64,000 nt of DNA. Source: Streptomyces sp. AC512_CC834 (lineage in GTDB: Bacteria; Actinomycetota; Actinomycetes; Streptomycetales; Streptomycetaceae). Below the pieces are notes generated by a model. That model was not told where the DNA came from. It worked only from the letters and a program-made list of their open reading frames with translations, and made no database searches. The position numbers and the translations under genes are program-made. Every line of letters starts with the position of its first letter. Position 1 is the stretch's first letter. Positions 7,880 through 16,508 of this stretch are shown here, one piece after another. Location: positions 124,001 through 188,000 of the forward strand of contig NZ_JAGMUO010000065.1 in the NCBI RefSeq assembly GCF_019049325.1. Direction: 5' to 3'.

Positions 7880-8740
7880 GGCCCTCGCGAACGCACACGG
7901 TCGTGGCCTTCGCACGCTCAGTCGGTTCCAGCGCCTTGCGCAGAACGTGAATGGCCTGCTCGACGGCCGCGCTCGAGGCCTGAGTCCCGCGAACCGGGTT
8001 CAGCATCATGAAGTCGTGCAGGGCGGCGTTGTAGCGAATGCTCGTGGTCGGCACGCCGGCCTGGAGCAGCTTGCGCGCGTACGCCTCTCCCGCGTCGCGC
8101 GCAGGGGCGACGCGGTGATCTGGGCGCGCTCGGCCGGGTCGGTGGTGTAGGCGTCCCAGAACCACTCCATGGTCTTCGCCGCCAGGTGCGGCCCGTGGGC
8201 GAAGGTCCGGTAGCTCTCGGTGTCCCGGGCCGCGTCGGTGACGGGGTAGTACAGCGACTGGTGCAGGAAGGTGACGTCCCCGCGCCGCTTGGCCAGGTGC
8301 GTGAGGGCGGCGGTCATGTTGCCGCCGACGGAGTCACCGGCGAAGACCAGCAGGGAGGCGTCGAGGCCCTCTCCCGCACCCTTGGTGGTGATCCACTGGG
8401 CGGTGGCGTACGCCTGCTCGACGGCGACGGGGTACTTCGCCTCCGGGGAACGGTCGTACTCGACGAAGACCAGCGCCGCCTTCGCTCCGACGGCCAGCTC
8501 GCTCACCAGACGGTCGTGGGTACCGGCGTTGCCGAGGATCCAGCCGCCGCCGTGCACGTCGCCGACCCGGGCCGGGACCGTGATCCACTTCTCGTCCACG
8601 TCGAGCTATGCGACGGGCTGTGCCTGCACGTCGTCGAGCAGTTTGCGGGCACCGTCGACGCCGAGTTCGTACAGCAGCGGCGGCTTGGCGGTCGCGTCGG
8701 CGAATTCCCGCGCGGCGGGCTCGAGAACGATGTCACTCAC
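7880..8740 (-). pseudogene. Decayed alpha/beta hydrolase (HSL-type esterase)
   Basis: Remnant of an esterase of the hormone-sensitive-lipase family. The N-terminus starts at a GTG (8740) with an AAGGAG site and runs 44 codons to an in-frame TAG (8608-8606), where a lysine is expected; the same frame continues with LDVDEKWI. Shortly after, the text jumps from ARVGDV to HGGGW, losing roughly 25-30 residues. The oxyanion HGGGW and nucleophile GDSVGG motifs survive. Near 8080-8110 the frame shifts, with loss of the block that normally carries the catalytic Asp, and continues as GEAYARKLLQAGVPTT to LRKALEPTE without its own stop before the convergent methyltransferase. A nonsense codon, two deletions, a frameshift and a lost stop together make it non-functional. 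Confidence 0.9.
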
Positions 8741-8783
8741 GGCGTGCTCCTTGGGGGCGGACATGGCCGACTGGGGCCCTGGC

Positions 8784-8827
8784 GGACGACCGGGGGCTCC
8801 GCGTCGCGGTGGAGCCCCCGGTCGTCC
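8784..8827. terminator. Strong GC-rich hairpin downstream of the sapA-like gene
   Basis: Arms of 17 bp (8784-8800 and 8811-8827, core CCGGGGGCTCC) pair perfectly around a 10-base loop. It lies 11 bases beyond the stop of the leftward SapA-like gene and before the esterase remnant. No U-tract follows, as is common for Streptomyces terminators. Confidence 0.8.
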
Positions 8828-8838
8828 GGCGTTGCCGA

Positions 8839-9315
8839 TCAGCGGTCGCCGGCGAACCAGTCCTTCTGCGGGGTCTTGGCCGCGAGCGCGCCGCAGTTGG
8901 AGCCGTAGTTCCAGGCCTGGAGGTTGTCGATGACGCCGCCCCACTCCACGCAGGCGCCGCGCGCGGACACGTACACCGGCCCGGCGTACGAGCGGTAGTC
9001 CCCCTCGTCGTACTGGTCCTCGCCACTGTCGATGTTGCGCACGTAGGCCACCATGTACGTCGGTGCGCCCGTGCTGTTGCGGATGGTCACGGTGCAGTTC
9101 TTGCCGGTTGACGAGTTGTAGGTGAGGTACACCGTGCCGGTACCGCCGATCGGCATGGAGTTCACCACCTTGTAGCCGGAGCCGCAGACACCGTTGTACG
9201 ACGCGGTCGTACCGGTGGTCGCCGCGCCGGCGGCGGGAGCCGTCGCCAGCAGCCCCGCCCCGATGGCCCCGACGGCGATCAACGACGCCCCCGCGGCTTG
9301 CATGGAACGCTTCAT
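8839..9315 (-). CDS. Secreted SapA-like spore-associated protein
   Basis: A 158-residue secreted protein. Residues 1-32 form a Sec signal peptide (MKRSMQ, hydrophobic core, cleavage near AGA-AT). The mature part has the pattern YNGVCGSGYKVVNS, GTVYLTYNSSTGKNCTVTIRN, SYAGPVYVSARGACVEWGG, with four cysteines that could form two disulphides. This matches the family of spore-associated protein A of Streptomyces, small extracellular proteins whose molecular function is not established. It is monocistronic, ended by a strong hairpin. I recognise the family from its pattern and have not aligned it. Confidence 0.75.
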   Translation of the reverse strand: MKRSMQAAGASLIAVGAIGAGLLATAPAAGAATTGTTASYNGVCGSGYKVVNSMPIGGTGTVYLTYNSSTGKNCTVTIRNSTGAPTYMVAYVRNIDSGEDQYDEGDYRSYAGPVYVSARGACVEWGGVIDNLQAWNYGSNCGALAAKTPQKDWFAGDR

Positions 9316-9517
9316 GGCACCTCGATCCGTGAATGGACTGGCCTCTCCATGGTGTTGCTGAAGCCACCCATTGAGACCTTTGCACCCGTTCGGTGGTTGT
9401 ACGCCGTTGGCGGCTTTTTACAGCCATTCGCGAAGAAGATCAGCGAGTTCGCCGACCTTGCCCGGTCCAGGCCACCGAGTGCCGTATCGGCGCTCCCCGA
9501 CCCGCCCTGGCCGACGC

Positions 9518-10603
9518 TCACGACCGTCGGCCCCGCTCGTGCGCTGCGTCGGCAGGCGGTATGGGCATCGCCAGGTGTGCGAGGTCTCCTGGTGGGGGCG
9601 TACTGACCGGCCACAGGGGGGCGGGCGTGCCGTCGGCGACCGCGGCCGGGGCGTCGGTCAGCCGCATGCGTTCGCGCAGTCGGCCGTAGAAGTCCATGGG
9701 CCCCAGCCGTACCGCCCGCAGCCGGCGGGGAGCGGCGTAGACGCCGAGCCAGTCGCCCGGATCGAGTACGCCCCGCAACTGTCCGTCGATGCTCACGGCG
9801 GCGCGGCCCGAGCGTTCGAGGATCCGCAGGCCGACGGGCTCGTCCGGTGCGGTGACCACCGAGCGGTCGAACGTCATGTGCGGGGCCACCGCCGTGAAGA
9901 CGAGTGCCTCGGCCCGGGGAGAGACGACCGGGCCGCCCGCGGCGAAACTGTAGGCGGTGGAGCCCGTCGGGGTGGCCACCAGCAGCGCGTCGGCGGAGTA
10001 CGAGGCCAGCAGCCGCCCGGAGACATAGACACCCACGGAGATCTGCCGGTCCCTCGCCAGCTTCTCGAGCACCACGTCGTTGAGGGCCGTGACGTTCAGG
10101 GCGATGCCCCATTCGTCACCGCTCTCGCAGTCGGTACGCACCCGGGGCGGCGGCAGCAACGGGCCTCGCCCGTAGCGCAGGAGCGATTCCATCTCCGAAG
10201 GGATCTCCAACAGGCGGGAGGTCCGCAGCGTGAGCAGCATGCGGCTCTCCGGCTCCAGACGATCACCCTGGACGGCGTCCAGGGCGGAGCGCACCGCGGG
10301 CGCGGGAACCTCGGTCAGGAACCCGACCCTTCCCAGGTCCACGCCCAGGATCAGGGCGTCGTTCTCGGCCGCCAGCCGGGCGCCGCGCAGGAAGGTGCCG
10401 TCACCTCCCAGGGTGACGATGAGGTCCGGGTCGCCCGCCGCGTCCATCTCCTCCCGGGCGCTGTGGCGGCCGTCGCCGCTCCACACGTCGATGTCCGTAC
10501 ACACGACGGCGTTCTCGTCGCACCACTCGCGGACTTCCCGTGCGGCTTGTGCGGAGCCCTCGCGCCCACCGTGCACCACGAGTCCGACCCGCTCGATCGT
10601 CAC
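9518..10603 (-). CDS. NAD kinase (ATP-NAD kinase family)
   Basis: A 361-residue NAD kinase, making NADP from NAD with ATP or polyphosphate. The family signature LIVTLGGDGTFLRGARL lies near residue 65, and the second conserved block TPTGSTAYSFAAGGPVV is intact. GTG 10603 is preferred over the adjacent GTG 10606 because it sits five bases after GGGAGG. It is longer than usual at the C-terminus, with a Pro-rich tail, and has no neighbours of the DNA repair (recN) cluster where the housekeeping nadK usually sits, so this is likely a second paralogue. Confidence 0.88.
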   Translation of the reverse strand: MTIERVGLVVHGGREGSAQAAREVREWCDENAVVCTDIDVWSGDGRHSAREEMDAAGDPDLIVTLGGDGTFLRGARLAAENDALILGVDLGRVGFLTEVPAPAVRSALDAVQGDRLEPESRMLLTLRTSRLLEIPSEMESLLRYGRGPLLPPPRVRTDCESGDEWGIALNVTALNDVVLEKLARDRQISVGVYVSGRLLASYSADALLVATPTGSTAYSFAAGGPVVSPRAEALVFTAVAPHMTFDRSVVTAPDEPVGLRILERSGRAAVSIDGQLRGVLDPGDWLGVYAAPRRLRAVRLGPMDFYGRLRERMRLTDAPAAVADGTPAPLWPVSTPPPGDLAHLAMPIPPADAAHERGRRS

Positions 10604-10776
10604 CACTGCCTCCCTGCGCGTTCGTACGGGTCGCCCGAGGTGTGCTCAGCTCGCGTCGAACCGCGAACGACGGAATCCTCGCCGACCGCCGCCGCGAGGC
10701 GGGCCGCGACATGCCGAGGCCGGGCGACCGCGTCGGGAGACGGAGAGGCTGCCGCTCACCCGCGGGTCGCGCGTCA

Positions 10777-10793
10777 GGTACCGGGTAGGTACC
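10777..10793. promoter_or_regulatory. GGTACC pair, probable operator of the toxin-antitoxin operon
   Basis: Two copies of the palindrome GGTACC (10777-10782 and 10788-10793) flank five bases, together forming a larger dyad eight bases upstream of the antitoxin ATG. Antitoxins of the ribbon-helix-helix type usually bind such repeated short palindromes at their own promoter. The second copy is so close to the start codon that the transcript leader must be very short. Confidence 0.55.
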
Positions 10794-10801
10794 ATGCCGG
10801 T

Positions 10802-11041
10802 ATGCCATCGCTCAACGTGACCTTCACCGAGGAAGAACTGGAAGGCGTGCGTGCCGCTGCCGCAGCCGAGGGCAAGAGCCTGAAGCAGTACATGCACGAC
10901 CTGGGTGTCCGCGAGATGCAGCGCAAGCGGTTCGTCGCCGGCGCCACCTCGTGGGCGGACCGGCTGCGTGCCGAGTTCGACGAGGCGTTCCCCGACGAGA
11001 TTCCCCCGTCCCAGCGTGGCGAGGGAGTCACCGCCGCCTGA
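10802..11041 (+). CDS. Antitoxin, ribbon-helix-helix-like
   Basis: A 79-residue protein whose N-terminal part (LNVTFTEEELEGVRAAAA, then KSLKQYMHDLGVREM) fits a ribbon-helix-helix DNA-binding domain; the C-terminal half is charged and probably disordered, as in toxin-neutralising tails. The stop overlaps the start of the Fic-like toxin (TGATG), the usual coupled order of antitoxin then toxin. The GGTACC pair upstream is its probable operator. Confidence 0.78.
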   Translation: MPSLNVTFTEEELEGVRAAAAAEGKSLKQYMHDLGVREMQRKRFVAGATSWADRLRAEFDEAFPDEIPPSQRGEGVTAA

Positions 11042-11424
11042 TGAGCGAGCCCCTGTACATCGATGTCCCTTGGCTCCTGGATGTCCAGGACGCCGCTCTC
11101 GACAACGAGGACGTGTCGGTCACGGACTACTCGGCCCTCGTCGCGGCCGTGGCACGTCACAAGACCCGCATGCCGACCCTGGCCGCGTCCAACCCCGACA
11201 GCGCGTGGCGGGCGGCCGCCCTGTTGCACACCATCGTGCGTCTCGAGCCGCTCCCCCACCGCAACAGCCTCTTCGCCGCCTTTGTCACCGGTCAGTACAT
11301 GGACCAGTCCGGGGAGGGCATCGACCCGCCCTACGGGGATCTGTCCGACCTGATCAGAAAGGTGCGCGAGACCGGGCTGAGCATCTACGACATCGCCGAC
11401 GCGCTTCGTTCCTGGCGCATCTGA
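11041..11424 (+). CDS. Fic/Doc-fold toxin component with degenerate active site
   Basis: A 127-residue protein matching the small Streptomyces Fic-family toxin components. By eye it lines up with Doc over its second half (AALLHTIV, NSLFAAFVTGQYM, DLSDLIRKVRETGLSIYDIADAL), but the Fic catalytic loop HxFx(D/E)(G/A)N(K/R) is replaced by EPLPHRNSLF: the catalytic His, acidic residue and phosphate-binding Asn-Lys are not in place. The ATG at 11041 shares a base with the antitoxin stop. AMPylation or phosphorylation of a target is therefore uncertain; a binding or otherwise altered activity is possible. Confidence 0.7.
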   Translation: MSEPLYIDVPWLLDVQDAALDNEDVSVTDYSALVAAVARHKTRMPTLAASNPDSAWRAAALLHTIVRLEPLPHRNSLFAAFVTGQYMDQSGEGIDPPYGDLSDLIRKVRETGLSIYDIADALRSWRI

Positions 11425-11454
11425 CACCGCTGCGGCCGGACGTCGGCGGAGCTG

Positions 11455-12054
11455 TCACATGCCGCGCCAGATGTTGTCGAACGCCGCCTCCTCGATGCTG
11501 CGGCGCTGCCGGATCGCGGCCAACTCCACCACCGCGTCGTTCACGGTGGCGAGCACGGCCGCGATCGCGTCGTCCTCGGGGTCCGCCACATGGTCCGCCG
11601 ACTCGTGCCGGATGCCCACCGCGGCCGCGAGACCCACCAGCACGGGATCGCCGGAGGACCATCGCTCGGTGGCCCGCCGCCGGGCCGACGGATCGGCCGG
11701 GGCCGGCCGGTCGGCAGTACGCCGCATGGTCCATCGCGATCGCCTGCGGCCGTCGTCCGCCCCCGCGGCGGCGAGATACTCCGCCGCCAGGCCGCGCCCC
11801 CGGCGCCACAGCCAGTCCTCCACGGACTCGGCGGGTTCCTCCGCGACGAGGGAGGCGGCCGCGTCGAGGAGTCGGTCACCGGACTCCGACGGCGACGCCG
11901 GGCGAAGGCGGGGACCGTCCAGCGACACCCTTCCCGCGTCCAGCAGGTCCACCAGTTCGGCTCCCGCCAGGGCCAGCGACAGGTCGCCCCGCTCGACCGG
12001 ATACTCGGAGCCGACCTCGAGAGAGACGATCGTCAGGTCGTGCGCTGTGGTCAT
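11455..12054 (-). CDS. GPP34 (GOLPH3/Vps74-like) phosphoprotein-family protein
   Basis: A 199-residue actinobacterial relative of eukaryotic GOLPH3. The opening TAHDLTIVSLEVG and GDLSLALAGAELVDLLDAGRVSLDGPRL, the SVEDWLWRRGRGLAAEYL segment and the C-terminal FDNIWRGM are typical. Eukaryotic members bind PI4P at the Golgi; bacterial roles are unknown, although these proteins are multi-copy in Streptomyces. The ATG at 12054 follows GGAG by eight bases. It converges with the toxin-antitoxin pair and is monocistronic. Confidence 0.8.
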   Translation of the reverse strand: MTTAHDLTIVSLEVGSEYPVERGDLSLALAGAELVDLLDAGRVSLDGPRLRPASPSESGDRLLDAAASLVAEEPAESVEDWLWRRGRGLAAEYLAAAGADDGRRRSRWTMRRTADRPAPADPSARRRATERWSSGDPVLVGLAAAVGIRHESADHVADPEDDAIAAVLATVNDAVVELAAIRQRRSIEEAAFDNIWRGM

Positions 12055-12219
12055 GACGGAAGCTCCATATCTGTCACATCCGCTGCGATACGGCAGCCTT
12101 GATCCGCGTCAGCCTACCCACGCCCGTCGTACGGCCCGCGTCAGGTGGCCCCTGGCGTGCGAGTCTGCGGCGGCACAGCCGCGGCTGGGTCTGCGCCGTG
12201 GAAGACGGCCGTTCGAACG

Positions 12220-12372
12220 GGGTGGGAGGCGCTGCTCGAGACGGTCGTCGAGGGATGCCGTGCCGGAGGGTGCGAGTGGCTGCATGTCGACTTTGAAGAG
12301 CACTTGAAGTCCTTCTACGTCGACACCTGCGGCTTCCGGGAGACGGCGGCGGGGCTGATCGCCCTGGCCTAG
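12220..12372 (+). pseudogene. C-terminal remnant of a GNAT acetyltransferase
   Basis: About 50 codons (ALLETVVEGCRAGGCEWLHVDF, then LKSFYVDTCGFRETAAGLIAL) look exactly like the last strand-helix-strand part of a GNAT N-acetyltransferase, ending in a proper stop at 12370-12372. The acetyl-CoA binding motif and the rest of the protein are absent upstream, where no homologous frame can be traced. It overlaps the end of the convergent sigma factor gene by four bases. Confidence 0.7.
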
Positions 12373-13268
12373 CTCCACGACCGCAGCTTCTCCGGGTTGC
12401 GGACCGCCCAGATTCGGGTGACGCGGCCCTCGGCGACATCGAACGCGGCTACGGTCATGACGGCGCCGGCCCGCCGGGCCACCAGGCCCGGCACACCGTT
12501 GACCGACCGCTCCAGGAGTTCGAGCCCCGGTGCCTTGTCGGCGATGGCGACCATGTACTCGGCGATGCGCGTGCCGCCTTCGACGGGGCGCAGGACGGTA
12601 CCGACCTGTCCGCCGCCGTCGGCGGTCATCACGGCGGCCGGGTCGAGGAGGTCGACGAGGGCCGCGATGTCCTTGCTCTCCCATGCCTCCTTGACCTGCC
12701 GCACCACGTCGGCCTGCACGGCGGCCGTCGCCGGGGCCCGCGCCACGCGCACCCGCCGCCGGGCGGAGGCCGCGAGCTGCTTGCAGGCGGCAGGGGTCCG
12801 GCCGACGATGCCGGCGATTTCCGCGAAGGGGTAGCGGAAGACGTCGTGCAGCACGAAAGCCACCCGCTCGGCGGGGGTCATCGATTCCAGGACGACGAGG
12901 AAGGCCATGGTCACCGACTCGTCCAGGACCATCCGGTCCGCGGGATCGGCGGAGTCGGCGCCGTGGCCGTGGTGCCACTCGGCGTGGTCGGGCAGGGGAT
13001 CGGGCAACCACGCGCCGACATAGCGTTCGCGCCGGGCCCGCGCCGAACCGAGCAGGTCCAGGCAGATGCGGCCGGTCACCGTCGTCAGCCAGGCGCCCGG
13101 CGCCACGATCTCGTCCTGCCGGCTTCGTGGCAGCGCGTACCAGCGTGCGTAGGCCTCCTGCACGGCGTCCTCGGACTCGGCCAGCGAACCGAGCAACCGG
13201 TAGGCGACATTGATCAGTTGGCGCCGTTCACCGGCTGCCGCGTCGGTGCCGCTCCCGGCCGTCTCCAT
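12369..13268 (-). CDS. ECF41-type sigma factor with SnoaL-like C-terminal domain
   Basis: A 299-residue extracytoplasmic-function sigma factor. Region 2 (LINVAYRLLGSLAESEDAVQEAYARW) and region 4 (ERVAFVLHDVFRYPFAEIAGIVGRTPAACKQLAASARRR) are clear, joined by a linker with WLPDPL. Residues from about 195 form a SnoaL/NTF2-like domain, as in ECF41, where this extension replaces an anti-sigma factor. The two hallmark motifs are DGGGQ near residue 213 (usually DGGGK) and NPEKL near 292. No anti-sigma gene is beside it; a small membrane protein gene diverges. Confidence 0.9.
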   Translation of the reverse strand: METAGSGTDAAAGERRQLINVAYRLLGSLAESEDAVQEAYARWYALPRSRQDEIVAPGAWLTTVTGRICLDLLGSARARRERYVGAWLPDPLPDHAEWHHGHGADSADPADRMVLDESVTMAFLVVLESMTPAERVAFVLHDVFRYPFAEIAGIVGRTPAACKQLAASARRRVRVARAPATAAVQADVVRQVKEAWESKDIAALVDLLDPAAVMTADGGGQVGTVLRPVEGGTRIAEYMVAIADKAPGLELLERSVNGVPGLVARRAGAVMTVAAFDVAEGRVTRIWAVRNPEKLRSWS

Positions 13269-13369
13269 GCCCCGCGCGCCCCCTCGCCTTACCTTTCACC
13301 GGCCCGCGTCGTCGGACTGGTGAGACCTTACCGATCCACTGCCCCCGGGGGCGGAACAGGGGATGTGGC

Positions 13370-13732
13370 ATGGCAACCCAGGCGACGGCACGGCGACGGT
13401 TCTCGTTTCTGCGGATCACGATCGCCCTGCAGACCCTGACCATCTTCCTTCAGGCGGTCTCCGCCGGACTGCTGCTGACCTCGTCCTTCGGAGAGACGCT
13501 GCACAGTGTCGGAGCGCGCGTGATGTACGGGGCGTCGATGCTGTACCTGCTCGCGGCGGTGCTGGCGTGGAAGCCTGGTGGAGGCTCGCCCCGGCCCGTC
13601 CGGCACGCCTCCGGCTTCCTCGTCCTTGCCTCCGTCCAGGTCGTACTCGGCATCGCCCACATACCGTCGGTCCATCTCCCGCTGGGTGTCCTGATGTTCG
13701 GACTGAGCCTGCTCGCGCTGGCCCGGCGCTGA
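13370..13732 (+). CDS. Small four-helix membrane protein
   Basis: A 120-residue integral membrane protein with about four hydrophobic helices (around residues 13-36, 46-66, 81-98 and 100-117) and a basic N-terminus MATQATARRRF. No enzymatic motif is recognised. It diverges from the ECF41 gene with about 100 bases between the starts, so it may be a target of that sigma factor; I could not find a convincing ECF41 promoter by eye. Confidence 0.7.
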   Translation: MATQATARRRFSFLRITIALQTLTIFLQAVSAGLLLTSSFGETLHSVGARVMYGASMLYLLAAVLAWKPGGGSPRPVRHASGFLVLASVQVVLGIAHIPSVHLPLGVLMFGLSLLALARR

Positions 13733-13734
13733 CC

Positions 13735-14346
13735 TCACCGAGCGCGGACGGCCCGCTCGTCCCGGTCCGGGGTGTGACGGAGGCAGGAGGCGGCGACCAC
13801 GAAGGGCCACACCGACTGGAGGGACGTCACGACGCGTTCCGCGACACCGGCGCCACCCTGTCGTTGCACCGCGATCAGGAACCACACCCCGCCGGCGGCC
13901 ATGAGGGCCGTCGCCACGATCGAGGGCGCGCGTCGCAGGGCCCAGGGAGCGGCCGAACCGCCGTTGACGGCCAGCACCGGCCACACCGCCAGGAGGGTGA
14001 ATCCGACCACCACCACCGCGCCGTGGCGCAGGGAGCCCCCGCTGCTCGGCGCGGGCAGCGCCACCAGGACCAGCGCGGCGAGCCCGCCGCCGGCCAGCGC
14101 CACGCGTCCGGCGGTGGCGGCCGGCCGCAGTCCCCAGGCGGTCAGCAGGTGGCAGATGCCCAGGATCAGGAACGCCCCCGTCATCACCCAGAATCCGGAG
14201 GCACCGTAGGCACCCAGGACACTGATCGTCTGGGTGACGGGGTCGTAGGAAGACCCTTCGAACAGCGCGGCCACGGTCCAGCCTGCGATCAGCAGGACGG
14301 GCGCACACCCTGACGTGAGCAGGACCCATCGGGGAACAAATCGCAT
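13735..14346 (-). CDS. DUF998 membrane protein
   Basis: A 203-residue membrane protein with about six helices. The N-terminal helix followed by SYDPVTQTISVLGAYG and GFWVMTGAFLILGICHLLTAWGLRP is the DUF998 pattern. Function unknown for the family; some members sit with regulators of envelope stress. It converges with the small membrane protein with only two bases between the stops and is monocistronic. Confidence 0.8.
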   Translation of the reverse strand: MRFVPRWVLLTSGCAPVLLIAGWTVAALFEGSSYDPVTQTISVLGAYGASGFWVMTGAFLILGICHLLTAWGLRPAATAGRVALAGGGLAALVLVALPAPSSGGSLRHGAVVVVGFTLLAVWPVLAVNGGSAAPWALRRAPSIVATALMAAGGVWFLIAVQRQGGAGVAERVVTSLQSVWPFVVAASCLRHTPDRDERAVRAR

Positions 14347-14392
14347 CAGGCAACCATAAAGCGGCCACTCATGTGTCGCAGCGAAGACGAGG

Positions 14393-15727
14393 TCAGCGAG
14401 CCGCGCGGCGCCCGGAACGGTCGAGGGCCACGGTCACGATCCGGCGCCAGTCCAGCGGCTGGTCCGCAGGCACGGCGCCCGGCCGCTCCCGCGGGACCAG
14501 GACGCGCAGGGCACCCGGTCGGACGGTGCACACCACAGGCGTGGGCAGCGTCAGCGCCTCGCCGTCGACGGCCACCGGGATGCTCACGGCGTCGGCGGTG
14601 ACCTCGATCCGGCGGGACGTCAGGATGGTGAGGGCCGGGGACAGGGAGCGCCGCACCGCGAGGTCGGCCGCCTGCGCCGCACCGTCCACGCGGACACCGA
14701 GCACTCCGAGTTCGCCCCGGTCCAGCCGGGGTCTGCGCCCGACGTCGAGCGGATCGGCCGACGCGTAGGCGTTGTTGCTGACGAGCAGCGCCTGCTGTCC
14801 GTCGACCGGCCGGTCGTCGGCGAGGGCGTCGAGACGCTCGCCGGCTCCACCCGCCAGAAGGTCCGGCATCGCGTCGAGCGCGGTACCGGTCTTGGCGTCG
14901 CGGTACTCGGGGCGCTGCACGATCGCCGCGTACACCCCGAACGACACCGTGTTGACGAACGCCCGGCCCGCCACGTCACCCAGGTCCACCCTGAGTTCCT
15001 CGCCGTCGGTGAGGGCGTCCAGACACCGGGAGGGATCGGCACGGTCCAGACCGAGGTCCATGGCGAAGTGGTTGCGGGTGCCGGCGGATATGACCAGGAA
15101 CGGCAGGTCGTGCTCGGCCGCCACCGCGGCGACCAGCGCCTGGGTGCCGTCGCCGCCGGCGACGCCGAGCAGGTCGGCGCCCTCGGCGACGGCGTTCCGG
15201 GCGAGTTCCCCGACATCCGTGCGGATGCCCGGCTCCAGGAGGAGCACCCGGGCGCCGAGGGCCTCGGCCCGCTCGACGAGTTCGAACCGCTCCACCTTTC
15301 CGCCGCCCGATGCCGGGTTCATGATGAGGACCGGCCGCCTGGGCGCGCGGTGCGGCCGGACGGCCGTCCGCGCCGGCTCCGGCCGGTGCTCGGCCCGCAG
15401 GGCGCCGCGGGCGCAGGCCAGTGCCACGCCCCACAGCAGGATCGCGGCCGCCGCGGTGAACCACATGCCGCCGGTCAGGAACAGCAGGAGCACGGCCACC
15501 GGCGCCGCCACGGCGAGCACCGCGCCCAGCATCCGCAACGGCCCCCGGTGGGCCAGGAACCACCAGGCGCCCACGGCGCACACCGCCAGTCCCGCCAGTG
15601 CTCCCAGGATGACGAGGGAACCGCCACCGCCGAGCGACAGCAGGACGACGAGGACGGCCGCCGCGGCGGCGAGCAGCGCGTAACGGGCCAGGGAACGGGC
15701 CCTGTCCGACGGATCGACCTTGCTCAC
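14393..15727 (-). CDS. Membrane-anchored diacylglycerol kinase-family protein
   Basis: A 444-residue protein with four N-terminal membrane helices (residues about 15-100) and a cytoplasmic lipid kinase catalytic domain from about 130: LIMNPASGGGK, then GVAGGDGTQALVAAVAAEHD with the GGDGT nucleotide-binding motif, SAGTRNHFAMDLG and VNTVSFGVYA. It phosphorylates a lipid or isoprenoid-like substrate with ATP; the exact lipid is unknown. GTG 15727 is preferred over GTG 15742 because it stands seven bases after GGGGAG. It is monocistronic. Confidence 0.87.
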   Translation of the reverse strand: MSKVDPSDRARSLARYALLAAAAAVLVVLLSLGGGGSLVILGALAGLAVCAVGAWWFLAHRGPLRMLGAVLAVAAPVAVLLLFLTGGMWFTAAAAILLWGVALACARGALRAEHRPEPARTAVRPHRAPRRPVLIMNPASGGGKVERFELVERAEALGARVLLLEPGIRTDVGELARNAVAEGADLLGVAGGDGTQALVAAVAAEHDLPFLVISAGTRNHFAMDLGLDRADPSRCLDALTDGEELRVDLGDVAGRAFVNTVSFGVYAAIVQRPEYRDAKTGTALDAMPDLLAGGAGERLDALADDRPVDGQQALLVSNNAYASADPLDVGRRPRLDRGELGVLGVRVDGAAQAADLAVRRSLSPALTILTSRRIEVTADAVSIPVAVDGEALTLPTPVVCTVRPGALRVLVPRERPGAVPADQPLDWRRIVTVALDRSGRRAAR

Positions 15728-15925
15728 CTGCGCGCTCCCCACTGCACCGAGGCTCCGGGCGAGGGGGAGCCGTCGGGCAGCCTACGGCCTCCGTGCGGGC
15801 CGTGGACGGCCGTCGGTCCCGCGGTCGCCAACGCTGCCCTTCGGGCGTTCCCGTCCGGACCGCCGCCACTGCCCGCCCGGTCCCCCGCCGACGGAACGGC
15901 GGGGCGGGGCGGGCGGCGGGTCGTC

Positions 15926-16459
15926 TCAGCCCGGCATCGGAACCCGACCCAAGCTCCGCTGCCAGCGCAGCTCGCCGTCGTGCCACCGGCCGGTCGGCGT
16001 GAGCCCGGCGGCCAGGGCGACGGCTGCGGAGGCGTGATGTTCGGGGTGGATGTGGGCGATGACGCTTCGCACCCGCTGCCGGGCGAGCCGGCCGACGAGT
16101 CCGCGGGCCGCCTCGGTGGCGATGCCCCTGCCCTGCCACACAGAGCCCACCACCCAGGCGATCTCGGCGATCAGTCCGTGCCCGGCGGTGCGGACCGTCG
16201 CCTGCACCGTGCCGGTCAGGCACTCCTCCGCCCGGAGCCGGATCACCCAGTTCAGCCAGCAGTCGGCCGGGTCGGGGGAGCCTTTGGTCAGGCGCTCGTA
16301 CCGCGCACGCAGGGCCTGCGGGGTGTCCGGCGCGCCACCGATGTAGGTGTGCAGGGCCGGATCGGCCAGCACCCGGGCCATCTCCTCGGCGTGATCGACG
16401 CGAAGCGGCTCCAGGTCCAGCCGCGCGGTCCCGATGGCCTCGACCGCGAGGCGGCTCAT
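15926..16459 (-). CDS. GNAT N-acetyltransferase (Acetyltransf_3/RimJ-like)
   Basis: A 177-residue acetyltransferase. TARLDLEPLRVDHAEEMARVLAD at the start, the beta-strand EIAWVVGSVWQGRGIATEAARGLV with the Q/RxxGxG/A acetyl-CoA loop (WQGRGIA), and the C-terminal AAGLTPTGRWHDGELRWQRS are all standard. The substrate is unknown (ribosomal N-termini, small amines or antibiotics are possible). It is monocistronic between the lipid kinase and the transglutaminase genes. Confidence 0.9.
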   Translation of the reverse strand: MSRLAVEAIGTARLDLEPLRVDHAEEMARVLADPALHTYIGGAPDTPQALRARYERLTKGSPDPADCWLNWVIRLRAEECLTGTVQATVRTAGHGLIAEIAWVVGSVWQGRGIATEAARGLVGRLARQRVRSVIAHIHPEHHASAAVALAAGLTPTGRWHDGELRWQRSLGRVPMPG

Positions 16460-16508
16460 ACCGCGCCCTCCTCTGAGCGTTCGCCGGCGGTGAAGCGGTC
16501 GTCGTTCC

